Positions 35,586 to 45,473 of a stretch of 64,000 nucleotides of DNA are shown piece after piece. The translations under genes were made by a program, and so were the position numbers. The notes beneath the pieces are model-generated. The model was not told the origin of the DNA. It worked only from the letters and a program-made list of their open reading frames with translations, and did no database searches. Positions within the stretch are counted from its first letter, which is position 1. Each line of letters starts with the position of its first letter. This DNA is from Sphingorhabdus sp. EL138 (lineage in GTDB: Bacteria > Pseudomonadota > Alphaproteobacteria > Sphingomonadales > Sphingomonadaceae), in NCBI RefSeq assembly GCF_945882965.1, contig NZ_CAMCWY010000003.1, forward strand, positions 1 to 64,000. Direction: 5' to 3'.

Positions 35586-36022
35586 AAGCGGTGCGGATCA
35601 GCGATGCGCCAATTGAGCCCGCGTCGGAGCTGGCCGCTTTGGCGGGTCTTGGCGGCGGTGCATTGGCCAGCTTCACGGGTATTGTGCGCAACGATGGCGG
35701 GGTAACCGCGATTGAATTGGAACATTATCCCGGCATGACGGAGGCAAGTCTTTCAAGCCTCATAGAAGCCGCCACAGCGCGATGGTCGTTGCTGGGCGCC
35801 GTCATCACCCATCGCGTTGGAATTGTCCCTGTGGGGGGGGCTGTGGTCGTTGTCGGAGCCGCTTCGCTACACCGGGCGGAGGCATTGGAGGCGACGGCGT
35901 TCCTCATTGACCGGCTGAAGACCGAGGCACCATTTTGGAAGCGCGAGCATTATGCCGATGGCACCGCAAAATGGGTCGACGCCAAAGCCAGCGATGACGC
36001 GCGGTCCGACCGTTGGGCGTAA
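35582..36022 (+). CDS. moaE: Molybdopterin synthase catalytic subunit
   Basis: The 146-residue large subunit transfers sulphur from MoaD. Family landmarks are FTGIVRNDGG, LEHYPGMTEASL, THRVGIVPVGG, ASLHRAEAL and LKTEAPFWKREH with the catalytic Lys. The coding sequence contains a run of eight G (about 35833-35840) within VPVGGA, which could be slippage-prone. The ATG overlaps the moaD stop. The stop is directly next to that of convergent oxyR. Confidence 0.94.
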   Translation: MKAVRISDAPIEPASELAALAGLGGGALASFTGIVRNDGGVTAIELEHYPGMTEASLSSLIEAATARWSLLGAVITHRVGIVPVGGAVVVVGAASLHRAEALEATAFLIDRLKTEAPFWKREHYADGTAKWVDAKASDDARSDRWA

Positions 36023-36928
36023 TTATGCGGCGTGCAAGGCGCGCAGCGCATCTGCCAGCAGTTCAAATTCCTCACGGCGCGGGCTGTTGGTGCGCCACAC
36101 CAACGCAATCTCGCGTGACGCATGTTCGGCGTTCAATGGGCGGGCCTGCACATCGGTGCCGTTCAACAATCCAGCTTTAACCGCCATTTCGGGGATGATG
36201 GTAAGGCCAAGGCCATTATCGACCATTTGCACCAACGTATGCAGCGATGTGCCCAGCATAGTTGCAAAGGCGCGCATTTCGGGGCGGTTGCATGCGGCAA
36301 GCGCATGGTCCTTAAGGCAGTGGCCATCGACCAGCAAAAGCATCCGGCTTTCGTCGATTAGCTCGGGCTTAATGCTTTCGGGGGGATCGCGCGGGTCATC
36401 CTTGGGAAACGCCACAAACAAGCGGTCCTCAAACAACGTCGCTTTTTCAATATCGCCAGCGGCAAAGGGCAGCGCAAGCAATACGCAATCGACATGTCCA
36501 TGATGCAACGCGTCGATCGCAGCGGCGCTGGTTTCTTCGCGCAAATATAATTTCAAATCGGGATATTGCTTACGCAATGCGGGCAATAATTTCGGCAGCA
36601 AAAACGGCGCGATGGTTGGAATGACGCTCATCCGCAGGTCATCGGCCAATGGCGTACCCGCTGAACGTGCCATTTCCGCCAGTTCCTCTGCTTCACGCAA
36701 TATCCGGTGCGCCTTTGCGACGATCTTGTTGCCAAGCGGGGTGAACCGGACAACGCGGCGCGTGCGTTCGACCAACATAAGGCCAAGTAGCGATTCCAGC
36801 TCGCGAATGCCCGCCGATAGCGTCGATTGCGTGACGAAGCAGGACTCGGCGGCCTTGCCAAAATGGCCAAGCTCTTGCAACGCCGCCAGATATTGCAGCT
36901 GTTTTAGCGTTGGAAGATATGTGCTCAT
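36023..36928 (-). CDS. oxyR: Hydrogen peroxide-sensing LysR-type regulator OxyR
   Basis: The 301-residue protein has an N-terminal helix-turn-helix (LGHFGKAAESCFVTQSTLSAGIRELE, quoted in parts: AAESCFVTQSTLS and IRELE) and a substrate-binding-like domain. The redox pair C204 and C213 lies in DGHCLKDHALAACNR, at the same 9-residue spacing as C199 and C208 of E. coli OxyR. It activates peroxide-defence genes when the disulphide forms. The divergent gene is cysE, giving a possible shared control of cysteine supply. No catalase or ahpC lies nearby in the window. Confidence 0.92.
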   Translation of the reverse strand: MSTYLPTLKQLQYLAALQELGHFGKAAESCFVTQSTLSAGIRELESLLGLMLVERTRRVVRFTPLGNKIVAKAHRILREAEELAEMARSAGTPLADDLRMSVIPTIAPFLLPKLLPALRKQYPDLKLYLREETSAAAIDALHHGHVDCVLLALPFAAGDIEKATLFEDRLFVAFPKDDPRDPPESIKPELIDESRMLLLVDGHCLKDHALAACNRPEMRAFATMLGTSLHTLVQMVDNGLGLTIIPEMAVKAGLLNGTDVQARPLNAEHASREIALVWRTNSPRREEFELLADALRALHAA

Positions 36929-37085
36929 AAATCGGTTCCGTTAATCAATGGGCAGCATATAATCGCTTTTACCAATTTTTATACACATAATTATTGGCAA
37001 ACTGCATCCTTTGCTGGAAAAGCCCAGCCAAACGTCTTAGCTTGGACGCAATCAACGGGTCCGGCAAAGGCCAGCAGAGTCATTT

Positions 37086-37823
37086 ATGTTTATTTCTAAT
37101 CTCATCGAATATCTCGACTCGATCAAAGAACGAGACCCGGCACCGCGTTCGCGGTGGGAGATATTATTATATCCCGGCGTTTGGGCGGTCGGCTATCACC
37201 GCGTCGCGCATTGGTTATTTTTGGGGCATATGTTTTTTCTGGCGCGGCTGGTTAATCACTTTGCGCGCTTCATGACGGGTATCGACATTCACCCTGGTGC
37301 GAAAATTGGCAGCAAATTCTTTTTGGATCACGGTTTCAGCGTCATTGGCGAAACAGCGGAAATCGGTGACAATGTCACCATGTATCAAAATGTCACGCTT
37401 GGCGGCACCAATCCGACGACAGGAATTGGTGGAAAGCGGCATCCGACCATATTGGATAATGTCATCATCGGTTCGGGCGCGCAGATTCTTGGGCCAATTA
37501 CGGTTGGCGAACGTGCGCGCATTGGCGCGGCTGCGGTCGTGACAGAGGATGTGCCAGCCGGCGCGACCATGATTGGTCAAAAAGCGCGATCAACCTTGGT
37601 AAAGGCGGAAACTTACGCGCGTGATTTCATGCCCTATGGTACGCCATGCCGCGAAATGTTCGATCCAGCGACACAAAGCCTTGAGATCATGCAATGCGAG
37701 ATTGAAAGCTTGCGCAAGAAAGTGGCCGAGTTGATGGCACAGCGCGATGCCGCTTCAAACGTTGCGCCTGCCAAGCCACGTCCAGCCCAGCCACGTCCAG
37801 CAAAGGGACGCAAGGTCAGTTGA
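37086..37823 (+). CDS. cysE: Serine O-acetyltransferase
   Basis: The 245-residue enzyme acetylates serine in the first step of cysteine synthesis. A left-handed beta-helix is evident from IDIHPGAKIGSKFFLDHG, VIGETAEIGDNVTMYQNVTLGG, GKRHPTILDNVIIGSGA and ARIGAAAVVTEDVP; His of DHG and GGKRHP are catalytic. It is the short EpsC-type form with an extra C-terminal helix and a Pro/Lys tail (AKPRPAQPRPAKG). It overlaps the next gene by 4 bp. Confidence 0.95.
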   Translation: MFISNLIEYLDSIKERDPAPRSRWEILLYPGVWAVGYHRVAHWLFLGHMFFLARLVNHFARFMTGIDIHPGAKIGSKFFLDHGFSVIGETAEIGDNVTMYQNVTLGGTNPTTGIGGKRHPTILDNVIIGSGAQILGPITVGERARIGAAAVVTEDVPAGATMIGQKARSTLVKAETYARDFMPYGTPCREMFDPATQSLEIMQCEIESLRKKVAELMAQRDAASNVAPAKPRPAQPRPAKGRKVS

Positions 37824-38164
37824 GCGCCGTCGTCACACCCTTTCCCGGGGTTAGCCGCCACAATCAGGTTGGCTTTGAAAAAAATGAGCTGACGCAAATC
37901 CTGAACCTATATGGCCGGATGGTCGCGGCGGGTAATTGGCGGGATTATGCCATTGACTTGGGCCGCGACGCCGCTGTGTTTAGCATGTTCCGCCGCGCGA
38001 CCGAGCGCCCCGAATATCGCATCGAAAAACGCCCCGCGTTGCGCAATCGCCAAGGCATGTGGGCGTTGGTGGGCGAAGGCGGCGCAATCCTGAAACGCGG
38101 CCATGAACTGGGGCCAGTGCTGGCACCTGTCGAACGCAAGTTAATGAAACTGGTCGACGCATAA
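37820..38164 (+). CDS. DUF2794 family protein
   Basis: The 114-residue protein is recognisable by FEKNELTQILNLYGRMVAAG, RDYAID, AVFSMFRRATERPEYRIEKRP and QGMWALVGEGG, the DUF2794 core conserved in alphaproteobacteria. Function is unknown. The TTG start overlaps the cysE stop (TTGA), implying translational coupling. A hairpin with T run follows directly. Confidence 0.88.
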   Translation: MSAVVTPFPGVSRHNQVGFEKNELTQILNLYGRMVAAGNWRDYAIDLGRDAAVFSMFRRATERPEYRIEKRPALRNRQGMWALVGEGGAILKRGHELGPVLAPVERKLMKLVDA

Positions 38165-38167
38165 AAC

Positions 38168-38193
38168 AAGCCCGGCCAAAGACCGAGCTTTTT
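38168..38193 (+). terminator. Terminator of cysE-DUF2794
   Basis: The stem AAGC-C-CGG/CCG-A-GCTT (one internal mismatch, 7-base loop) is followed by TTT. It begins 4 bases after the DUF2794 stop. Confidence 0.55.
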
Positions 38194-38212
38194 AAGATAA
38201 TATCGGGATAAT

Positions 38213-39115
38213 TTAGCCCAAGGCCTGCAACGCCTTCATGACGGCGACGGATTGTTCGCCGCCCGATTGCGGCACCGTTTCGCCGGTGCGGTCGATGATC
38301 TTGTCCCATGCTGCGGCAAAACCTTCGACATTGCGGTCTTCCTGACGCAACGCGACGCCGGGCGTCATGGTGACATAAGCGGCGTGATAGCCACCGCCGC
38401 CTGCACCGATGATCATGTTGGTCGGCGCATCTTCGCTGACCAGATAGAGCGCGGCTGGAACGACATTTTCAGGCGTAAATTGGTCGAACAGCCCTTCTGG
38501 GAAAATATCCTCGGTCATGCGTGTGCCAGCGACCGGGGCAAGCGAATTGACGCGGACATTATACTTCGCGCCTTCCAAATGCAGCGTCTTGGTAAAGCCG
38601 GCAAGGCCAAGCTTTGCTGCGCCATAATTGGCTTGGCCAAAATTGCCGTATAGGCCAGTTGACGAGGTGGTCATCAAGATACGGCCATAGGCTTGGTCCC
38701 GCATCGTGTCCCAAACGGCCTTGGTGCAATTGGCCGAACCCATGACATGTACCTGAAGCACCAGATCGAAATCGGGCATGTCCATCTTGGCAAAGCTTTT
38801 GTCGCGCAAGATACCGGCATTGTTGATCAGGATATGGACGCCGCCAAAGGCCTCTTTTGCCTTTGCGACCATTTCGACCATCTGTTCATATTCGGTGACG
38901 CTGCCGCCATTGGCCATCGCTTCGCCGCCAGCGGATTTGATCTGCTCAACGACTTGCGCCGCTGCATCAGATGTTCCCGTACCGTCGCGCGCGCCGCCCA
39001 GATCATTGACCACCACTTTGGCACCGCGCTTGGCGAGTTCAAGGGCATAAGCCTTGCCCAAACCGCCGCCTGCACCCGTTACAATTGCAACCTTGTCTTT
39101 AAAACTGATGGTCAT
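38213..39115 (-). CDS. SDR-family 3-hydroxyacyl-CoA dehydrogenase (MFE-2 type)
   Basis: The 300-residue protein matches the dehydrogenase domain of multifunctional enzyme type 2. Motifs are VTGAGGGLGKAYALELAKRG, VVVNDLGG, LINNAGILRDKSF, Ser in TTSSTGLYG, YGAAK and LEGAKYNVRVNSLAP. NAD preference is suggested by the Asp of NDLGG. It probably oxidises 3-hydroxyacyl-CoA during fatty-acid or side-chain breakdown. About 265 bp of non-coding DNA separate its start from phoB. Confidence 0.92.
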   Translation of the reverse strand: MTISFKDKVAIVTGAGGGLGKAYALELAKRGAKVVVNDLGGARDGTGTSDAAAQVVEQIKSAGGEAMANGGSVTEYEQMVEMVAKAKEAFGGVHILINNAGILRDKSFAKMDMPDFDLVLQVHVMGSANCTKAVWDTMRDQAYGRILMTTSSTGLYGNFGQANYGAAKLGLAGFTKTLHLEGAKYNVRVNSLAPVAGTRMTEDIFPEGLFDQFTPENVVPAALYLVSEDAPTNMIIGAGGGGYHAAYVTMTPGVALRQEDRNVEGFAAAWDKIIDRTGETVPQSGGEQSVAVMKALQALG

Positions 39116-39384
39116 AGTCGATCTCCAATATGCACAACGGACAAAGCCGCCAAATTTGCCCGCGTCTTGGCATGGCCCGTCACTTGACGCAAGCGTAAAG
39201 CAAGGTTGGAAAGGCTGGCACGAAGAGAGAATTTATTCCTAGGGTCAGGATCACCAAATTGCTTTCCAAGCGTCATCAACGGATGGTCTATTTTTTAGGC
39301 AGCCGCAATGAATCCCCGCTGTATTGCCACCGCACTTGCAACGCTGATGGGGTTTGGCGTTTCCGTGCGCCGACAGCTTTCCTG

Positions 39385-40080
39385 TTAGACGGCGTCTTGG
39401 TCCAACGAATAGCCCGCCGAACGGACCGTCCGGATGATGTCGCTGTCAAAGTCTTCGTTCAGGGCTTTGCGCAGGCGGCGGATATGGACATCAACGGTGC
39501 GGATTTCGATGTCGCTGTCATGGCCCCAGACGCTGTCGAGCAAGCGCTCACGCGAAAAGACATGGCCTGGATATTCGAGGAAATGCTTTAGCAACCGGTA
39601 TTCGGTCGGACCCAAAGGCACCTGCTTACCACCGCGTTTCACCTTATGCGCGACGGTGTCCATTTCGACATCACCGAAGCGCAAGGCTTCGCCAGCCAAG
39701 GCGGGGCGCACGCGGCGGAGGACGGCCTTGGCACGGGCAACGAGCTCGCGTGGTGAAAACGGCTTGGTGACATAATCATCAGCACCGATTTCAAGTCCAC
39801 GTATCCGGTCATCCTCTTCACCGCGTGCGGTTAGCATGATGATTGGCACATTGGCGGTGTTGTCAGACTTGCGCAATTGGCGGCATACTTCGATGCCAGA
39901 TAAATTCTCCAGCATCCAATCGAGCAATACCAAATCAGGTGTGCGCTCCTTGGCCATCAATAGCGCCTCTTCACCGTCGCCAGTGTTTTGGACGTCGAAT
40001 TCTTCGCGTTCAAAATGCCAGCGTACCAACTCGGCAAGCGCACTGTCGTCTTCAACCAATAGCAATTGCGCCTTGGGCAT
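39385..40080 (-). CDS. phoB: Phosphate response regulator PhoB
   Basis: The 231-residue regulator has a receiver domain with acidic pocket E10-D11-D12 and phospho-acceptor D54 (LLDWML), and K in VTKPFSP. A winged-helix OmpR-type DNA-binding domain follows (PLGPTEYRLLKHFL, RTVDVHIRRLRKAL). It is phosphorylated by PhoR under phosphate limitation and binds PHO boxes. GGAG precedes the ATG at 40080. It closes the phoR-pstSCAB-phoU-phoB locus, 13 bp after phoU. Confidence 0.96.
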   Translation of the reverse strand: MPKAQLLLVEDDSALAELVRWHFEREEFDVQNTGDGEEALLMAKERTPDLVLLDWMLENLSGIEVCRQLRKSDNTANVPIIMLTARGEEDDRIRGLEIGADDYVTKPFSPRELVARAKAVLRRVRPALAGEALRFGDVEMDTVAHKVKRGGKQVPLGPTEYRLLKHFLEYPGHVFSRERLLDSVWGHDSDIEIRTVDVHIRRLRKALNEDFDSDIIRTVRSAGYSLDQDAV

Positions 40081-40093
40081 ATAAATCTCCGCT

Positions 40094-40765
40094 TCAAGCG
40101 TCGGGCAGGTTTTCACCCGTTTCGGTAAAATAAATCATTTGCGCTACATTAGTGGTGTGATCGCCAATCCGTTCAAGGTTTTTTGCGGTGAACAGCAAAT
40201 GCGCAACTTCCGTCGCATTTTGGGGATTTTTGACGACATAAGCGACGAAGTCTACGAATAAATCCTTGTTAAGCTGATCCACCACATCGTCGCGAACGGT
40301 GACCGCGCAGGCCAGATCGACGTCCCGCTTGGCATAAGCGTCCATCGCCATGCGGATCATTTCGACGACGATTTCGCCCATGCGGCCCAATTGCTCAAGC
40401 GCGGAGGACGGTATCTTGCCATTCATCTGCGGCACGCGCTTGGCGATATTTTTGGCATAATCGCCAATGCGTTCAATGACGGCCGACATTTTGAGCGCGG
40501 CGATTAGCTCACGCAAATCATCCGCCATTGGTGCGCGCAATGCGATCGTCCGGACCACCAATCGTTCGACTTCGGTTTCGAGTGTGTCGATGATTTTGTC
40601 ATCAGCGCGGATGGTTGCGGCTGTATCGGTATCATGCTCGCGCAACGCCTTCATCGCCGCAATGACTGCAGCTTCGGCCCGCGAACCCATTTCGGCAATG
40701 AGCCCACGGATTTCGTCCATATCATCGTCAAATGCCGTGATTGTGTGCTTTGTGCCCGTGGTCAT
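40094..40765 (-). CDS. phoU: Phosphate signalling protein PhoU
   Basis: The 223-residue all-helical protein has two PhoU repeats, seen in IRGLIAEMGSRAEAAVIAAM and VVEMIRMAMDAYAKRD, with acidic metal-binding stretches such as RIGDYAKNIAKR and RIGDHTTNVAQM. It links the Pst transporter to PhoR and represses the regulon when phosphate is ample. It lies 12 bp after pstB. Confidence 0.95.
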   Translation of the reverse strand: MTTGTKHTITAFDDDMDEIRGLIAEMGSRAEAAVIAAMKALREHDTDTAATIRADDKIIDTLETEVERLVVRTIALRAPMADDLRELIAALKMSAVIERIGDYAKNIAKRVPQMNGKIPSSALEQLGRMGEIVVEMIRMAMDAYAKRDVDLACAVTVRDDVVDQLNKDLFVDFVAYVVKNPQNATEVAHLLFTAKNLERIGDHTTNVAQMIYFTETGENLPDA

Positions 40766-40777
40766 GTCGCAACCTTT

Positions 40778-41572
40778 CTAACCGTAACGGCCGGTAATAT
40801 AATCTTTGGTGCGGTCTTCGCGTGGATTGGTAAATATGTCCGACGTTTCGCCAAATTCAATCAAATCGCCCAAATGGAAAAAGGCGGTGCGTTGCGACAC
40901 GCGCGCGGCCTGCTGCATATTATGGGTCACGATGATGATGGCGTATTTTCCGCGCAGGTCGTGAATTAACTCCTCAATCCGCGCAGTGGCAATTGGGTCA
41001 AGCGCGGAGCAAGGCTCATCCATCAATATAACTTCAGGGTCCACTGCAATGGCGCGGGCAATGCACAGGCGCTGCTGCTGACCGCCGGAAAGCGCCGTTC
41101 CGCTTTCGCTCAGGCGATCCTTGACCTCAGTCCACAATCCAGCGCGAGTGAGTGACGTCTCGACGATGTGATCCAACTCGGCCTTGCCGCTGGCCAGACC
41201 GTGGATACGCGGACCATAAGCGACATTGTCGTAAATCGATTTCGGGAATGGATTTGGCTTTTGAAACACCATTCCGACGCGCGCGCGCAATTGCACGACA
41301 TCCATGCCAGATGCATAAATGTCTTCGTCGTCGAGCAATATCTGGCCTTCGACGCGGGCTCCGGCGACGGTGTCGTTCATCCGGTTCAAAGACCGCAGAA
41401 ATGTTGACTTTCCGCAACCGGATGGACCGATAAACGCAGTCACATTTTGCTGATCAACGTCAATCGAGACGTCGTGAATGGCTTGCTTCTCGCCATAGTA
41501 TACATTCACATTGCGAGTGGATATTTTGGCTATTCCAGGGGTTACGCCCACATTACCGTCCTTTGTTTTCAT
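40778..41572 (-). CDS. pstB: Phosphate ABC transporter ATP-binding protein
   Basis: The 264-residue ATPase has Walker A G49-T57 (GPSGCGKST), Q-loop, signature [15 protein letters not shown], Walker [13 protein letters not shown] and the switch His in IIVTHNMQQ. It powers phosphate import through PstC and PstA. It overlaps almost directly with pstA (3-bp gap). Confidence 0.97.
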   Translation of the reverse strand: MKTKDGNVGVTPGIAKISTRNVNVYYGEKQAIHDVSIDVDQQNVTAFIGPSGCGKSTFLRSLNRMNDTVAGARVEGQILLDDEDIYASGMDVVQLRARVGMVFQKPNPFPKSIYDNVAYGPRIHGLASGKAELDHIVETSLTRAGLWTEVKDRLSESGTALSGGQQQRLCIARAIAVDPEVILMDEPCSALDPIATARIEELIHDLRGKYAIIIVTHNMQQAARVSQRTAFFHLGDLIEFGETSDIFTNPREDRTKDYITGRYG

Positions 41573-41575
41573 AAG

Positions 41576-42841
41576 TCACCAACGCGTTTCGAAACGGTTG
41601 CGAAGATAGATGGCAAGGGCGTTCATGCCCAACAAGAATATCAGCAACACAATGATTGCGGCACTGGTTTTTTCGACAAAGCCCTGATTGACCTCGTCCG
41701 ACCAAAGATAGATTTGCACAGGCAAAGCGGTTGTCGCGTCGGTGAAGCCTTCGGGCGCAGCTGGGATGAAGGCACGCATGCCAATCATCAACAATGGTGC
41801 AGTTTCACCCAAGGCGCGCGCCATGCCGATAATCGTGCCGGTTAATATGCCCGGAAGGGCAAGTGGGAGCACATGGTGGAACACGACTTGCACAGGCGAG
41901 GCACCAATGCCCAACGCCGCCTCACGTATCGACGGCGGCACGGATTTGATAGCATTGCGGCCCGCAATGACGATGACCGGCATCGTCATCAGCGCAAGTG
42001 TCAAACCGCCGACCAATGCAGACGACCGCGGCATACCGAACATGGTCAGGAAAACCGCCAGACCCAGCAGACCAAAGATGATGGAGGGCACGGCCGCCAA
42101 ATTGTTGATCGACACTTCAATCAAGTCGGTCAGCTTATTCTTGGCGGCATATTCCTCAAGGTATAAAGCGGCCAATACGCCGACTGGGAAGGCAAGCATC
42201 AGGGTAATCGCCATGGTCATCAGCGAGCCCTTAAACGCTGCCCATATGCCTACCGCCGATGGGTCCGTGGCGTCGGCACCTGTCAGGAACGTCCAGTTAA
42301 AGCCAGTGCGCAATGCGTCTTTTTGCGCCAGCGTTGCAACTGTTTGTTCGGCTGCAGGCTCCCCATCGCGTTTGAACGCAACGTCCAATCGCGAATCTAC
42401 TGGCAACCACAGCTGCTGCTTTGACTTGACGAGGCCGGGATTATCCATCAGCATCTGCCGCACATTGCCCGCAGCGCCCGATGTCAAAAGACCCTCGCTT
42501 ATGTCGCCATATTGCTGACTAACAGCGAGTTCGACAATGCCGGGAACATCCATAGAATTGAGCGCGGCATCGGCATTAGGGCCACTGATTGCGGCAGCCG
42601 TCGTTCCCGACGTTAACGCAGGAAAGTCAAAATCGACCGCAATTTCTGTGCGCTGAAAACCACGCAAGCCTTGGCCCATCATCGTGAACAGCAAAAAGGC
42701 GAGGAACACAGTCGACAAGGCAACAGCCAGAAAGCCCATCACCTTAAACCGACGCTCGGCCGCATAGCGCCGCGCAATCCGCTTTTGCATGATCTGCCCG
42801 TTCCAGTCGGTGGGCGTCGGTTCCGTCATGGCTTCACTCAT
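41576..42841 (-). CDS. pstA: Phosphate ABC transporter permease PstA
   Basis: The 421-residue permease has an N-terminal cytoplasmic tail, one membrane helix (about 33-58), a periplasmic insertion of about 130 residues, and then the usual six-helix permease. The permease carries the EAA loop REAALGIGASPVQVVFHHVLPLA. The N-terminal extension is typical for alphaproteobacterial PstA. It overlaps pstC by 8 bp. Confidence 0.95.
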   Translation of the reverse strand: MSEAMTEPTPTDWNGQIMQKRIARRYAAERRFKVMGFLAVALSTVFLAFLLFTMMGQGLRGFQRTEIAVDFDFPALTSGTTAAAISGPNADAALNSMDVPGIVELAVSQQYGDISEGLLTSGAAGNVRQMLMDNPGLVKSKQQLWLPVDSRLDVAFKRDGEPAAEQTVATLAQKDALRTGFNWTFLTGADATDPSAVGIWAAFKGSLMTMAITLMLAFPVGVLAALYLEEYAAKNKLTDLIEVSINNLAAVPSIIFGLLGLAVFLTMFGMPRSSALVGGLTLALMTMPVIVIAGRNAIKSVPPSIREAALGIGASPVQVVFHHVLPLALPGILTGTIIGMARALGETAPLLMIGMRAFIPAAPEGFTDATTALPVQIYLWSDEVNQGFVEKTSAAIIVLLIFLLGMNALAIYLRNRFETRW

Positions 42842-44234
42842 ATGCTTCCCGATATTTTTTCACGACCCGTAAGGCGACATAATTGAGGAAGAATGTCGTC
42901 ACGAACAACGCAAGGCCAAGCGCAAATGCCGCAAGCGTATGCGGGCTTCCGAAATCTTGGTCACCGGTCAAAAGCGCGACAATCTGAACGGTCACCGTGG
43001 TGATCGTTGCAAATGGGTTGGCGGTTAGGTTGGCGGTATAGCCCGCCGCCATGACGACGATCATGGTTTCGCCAATCGCGCGGCTGACCGCCAACAATAC
43101 ACCGCCGACAACGCCGGGCAGGGCGGCTGGCAACAACACCTTTTTGATGGTTTCGCTCTTCGTTGCCCCCATGGCGAGGCTTCCGTCGCGCATCGCATTG
43201 GGAACCGCAGCAATGCTATCATCGGACATGGACGATACCAAGGGTATGATCATCACACCCATCACAATGCCAGCGGCCAAGGCATTATCGGAGGCCGCAT
43301 TGCTAAAGCCAAGCATCACGGCAAAGTCACGCACCGCAGGCGCCACCGTTAATGCGGCAAAATATCCATAGACCACAGTTGGCACACCGGCGAGAATTTC
43401 GAGGATAGGCTTCATCCATTTACGCACGGTCGCGGACGCATATTGCGTTAAGAAAATCGCACTCATCAAGCCGAGCGGAATGGCGACAATCATGGCAATG
43501 ATCGCGCCAATGAAGATCGTGCCCCAGAATAACGGAATCGCGCCATACCCATTGTCTGCGCCAGGCGTCACAACCGATTTTGGGTTCCATTCCGTGCCAA
43601 ACAGAAATTCAAATGGCGATACCATTGAGAAGAAACGCCATGATTCAAAAATCAACGAGGCAAAAATTCCCAGCGTTGTAAGAATGGCAATCAATGATGC
43701 GACCAGTAACCCGAACATGACAACGCGCTCGACTTTGCTGCGGGCGCGAAAGTCGGGTTTTAAACGGGTGAAGGCATATGCGCCGCCAGCGAAAAGCAGC
43801 AATAATGTCGCGGCAACGCCAATCAATTTATAATATGCCAATGCGCTTTTGTATAAAGGAACGAGCTTTTCGCTCTCATTCTGAAACGCAGCGATTTGGA
43901 AACCTTGAGCAATCGCCCGCGCTTCCGACAGGATCGCGGCGCGCGCGAAGCCTTCTTGGGGCAAGTCGGCAGCGGCGGGAGCCGACAGCACCATGTCCGT
44001 GACCAATGCCGGGGAAATCGATTGCCAGATGAACATGAAAACAAGCGCAGGGGCAATGGCGCAGATCGCGACGAACCAGCCGTGATAATAAGGCAGGCTG
44101 TTTACGGTGCCCCGCGGCCCACCTTTTGCACTGCGCACAAACGCAGCGGCCCGCGCACGCCCAGCTATCCAACCAATCAGGCCGAGACCAAGGACAAGGA
44201 AGAGCAATGCCGTTCCAGTCATAAACTTAACCAT
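42834..44234 (-). CDS. pstC: Phosphate ABC transporter permease PstC
   Basis: The 466-residue permease is longer than E. coli PstC because of an N-terminal segment with extra helices and a periplasmic loop (to about residue 150). The conserved core follows, with RDGSLAMGATKSETIKKVLLP as the EAA loop and TVVYGYFAALTVAP. It forms the channel with PstA. A 114-bp gap separates it from pstS. Confidence 0.95.
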   Translation of the reverse strand: MVKFMTGTALLFLVLGLGLIGWIAGRARAAAFVRSAKGGPRGTVNSLPYYHGWFVAICAIAPALVFMFIWQSISPALVTDMVLSAPAAADLPQEGFARAAILSEARAIAQGFQIAAFQNESEKLVPLYKSALAYYKLIGVAATLLLLFAGGAYAFTRLKPDFRARSKVERVVMFGLLVASLIAILTTLGIFASLIFESWRFFSMVSPFEFLFGTEWNPKSVVTPGADNGYGAIPLFWGTIFIGAIIAMIVAIPLGLMSAIFLTQYASATVRKWMKPILEILAGVPTVVYGYFAALTVAPAVRDFAVMLGFSNAASDNALAAGIVMGVMIIPLVSSMSDDSIAAVPNAMRDGSLAMGATKSETIKKVLLPAALPGVVGGVLLAVSRAIGETMIVVMAAGYTANLTANPFATITTVTVQIVALLTGDQDFGSPHTLAAFALGLALFVTTFFLNYVALRVVKKYREAYE

Positions 44235-44348
44235 GCTCCCTTGAAACAGATGATCCGAAACCCGTCATACATAGCGCCCAGAAATAGCAAGGGCTTGGTT
44301 CAAACACAGATTCGATCCAAACCCATAGACGCCATCATTGTTGCAATT

Positions 44349-45401
44349 TTATTTCAAATCTGCACCCGTCATTACGGTCAGGTCGTTTGCAGAGCCGCTG
44401 GCGGTCTTATAGTCGGCATCGCTTGACGCAATCATACCCAATTTTGTGAGATAACCGCCGACGACACCGCCCTTCAGGAATTCGAGGACGAAATCTTGAA
44501 TGCCCGGAATTTTATCGACATGCGCTTTTTTTACATAAATAAACATCTTGCGCGCGCCGGGGTAGCTGCCATCTGAGATCGTGGCGATAGTTGGGTTTAC
44601 CCCATTCATGGTGATGCCATGCACCTTCGATGCATTTTCTTCCATATAGCTATAGCCGAAAATGCCGACCATGTTCGGGTTGGAGCTGAGCTTCTGCACG
44701 ATCAGATTGTCGTTTTCGCCTTGCTCCTTGAACGCACCATCATTGCGCACTTCAGTGCATATCGCCTTGTATTTGTTTTCGTCGCTATCTTTCAACGCCT
44801 TGGTCGCTGCATCCGTATTGCAGCCAACTTCCATGATTAGTTCATGGAAAGAATCGCGCGTGCCCGATGTCGTTGGCGGGCCATAAGCCGAAATAGGTAA
44901 GTTGGGCAGGGCAGGGTTAACATCGGACCAAAGCTTGGCGGTCTGTGGTTTGCCAAACGGATTGGCTGCAAGCGCCTTGTAAACATCGGCGGTGGACAAT
45001 GCGAACTTCGTGCCCGCGTTGGACTGCGCCAGCGCAAGCCCGTCAATACCGACCTGAACTTCGATCACGTCCTTCACGCCATTTTTCTGGCAGTTAACGA
45101 ACTCGCTCTTTTTCATGCGACGCGAGGCATTGACGATATCGGGCGTATCCGCGCCGACACCCTTGCAGAACTGCTCAATTCCGCCGCCAGTGCCAGTCGA
45201 TTCCAGTACGGGCGATTTGCGCGATGGGTCTGCCTTTGCAAATGCCTCTGATGCGGCCTTGGCAAATGGGAACACCGTCGAAGAACCCACAATCCGGATT
45301 TCCTGACGCGAGCCACCCGCAGCGCCGCCGGTGCTGGCTTGGTCATTACACGCTGACAGCGCGAGTGCACTTACGGCAATGAGCGATAATTTCTTCAACA
45401 T
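44349..45401 (-). CDS. pstS: Phosphate-binding protein PstS (lipoprotein)
   Basis: The 350-residue periplasmic protein has a lipoprotein signal (LALSAC, Cys at about 17). Phosphate-binding phrases follow: IRIVGSSTVFPFAKA, ESTGTGGGIEQFCKG, DIVNASRRMKKSE and SGTRDSFHEL. I chose the ATG at 45401 because GGGGAC lies 7 bases upstream and the lipobox then sits normally. It is the first gene after the PHO box. Confidence 0.95.
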   Translation of the reverse strand: MLKKLSLIAVSALALSACNDQASTGGAAGGSRQEIRIVGSSTVFPFAKAASEAFAKADPSRKSPVLESTGTGGGIEQFCKGVGADTPDIVNASRRMKKSEFVNCQKNGVKDVIEVQVGIDGLALAQSNAGTKFALSTADVYKALAANPFGKPQTAKLWSDVNPALPNLPISAYGPPTTSGTRDSFHELIMEVGCNTDAATKALKDSDENKYKAICTEVRNDGAFKEQGENDNLIVQKLSSNPNMVGIFGYSYMEENASKVHGITMNGVNPTIATISDGSYPGARKMFIYVKKAHVDKIPGIQDFVLEFLKGGVVGGYLTKLGMIASSDADYKTASGSANDLTVMTGADLK

Positions 45402-45473
45402 ATTGGCTGTCCCCATAATGGATTTGGCGCGGTTAGAACTAGAAGTAACAGGGCCATTAGACGGCCCAGATGG

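Noticed and set aside
39116-39384. Gene in the 269-bp gap between the SDR and phoB
   Set aside because: Only short frames antisense to phoB or without start signals occur; nothing convincing is present.
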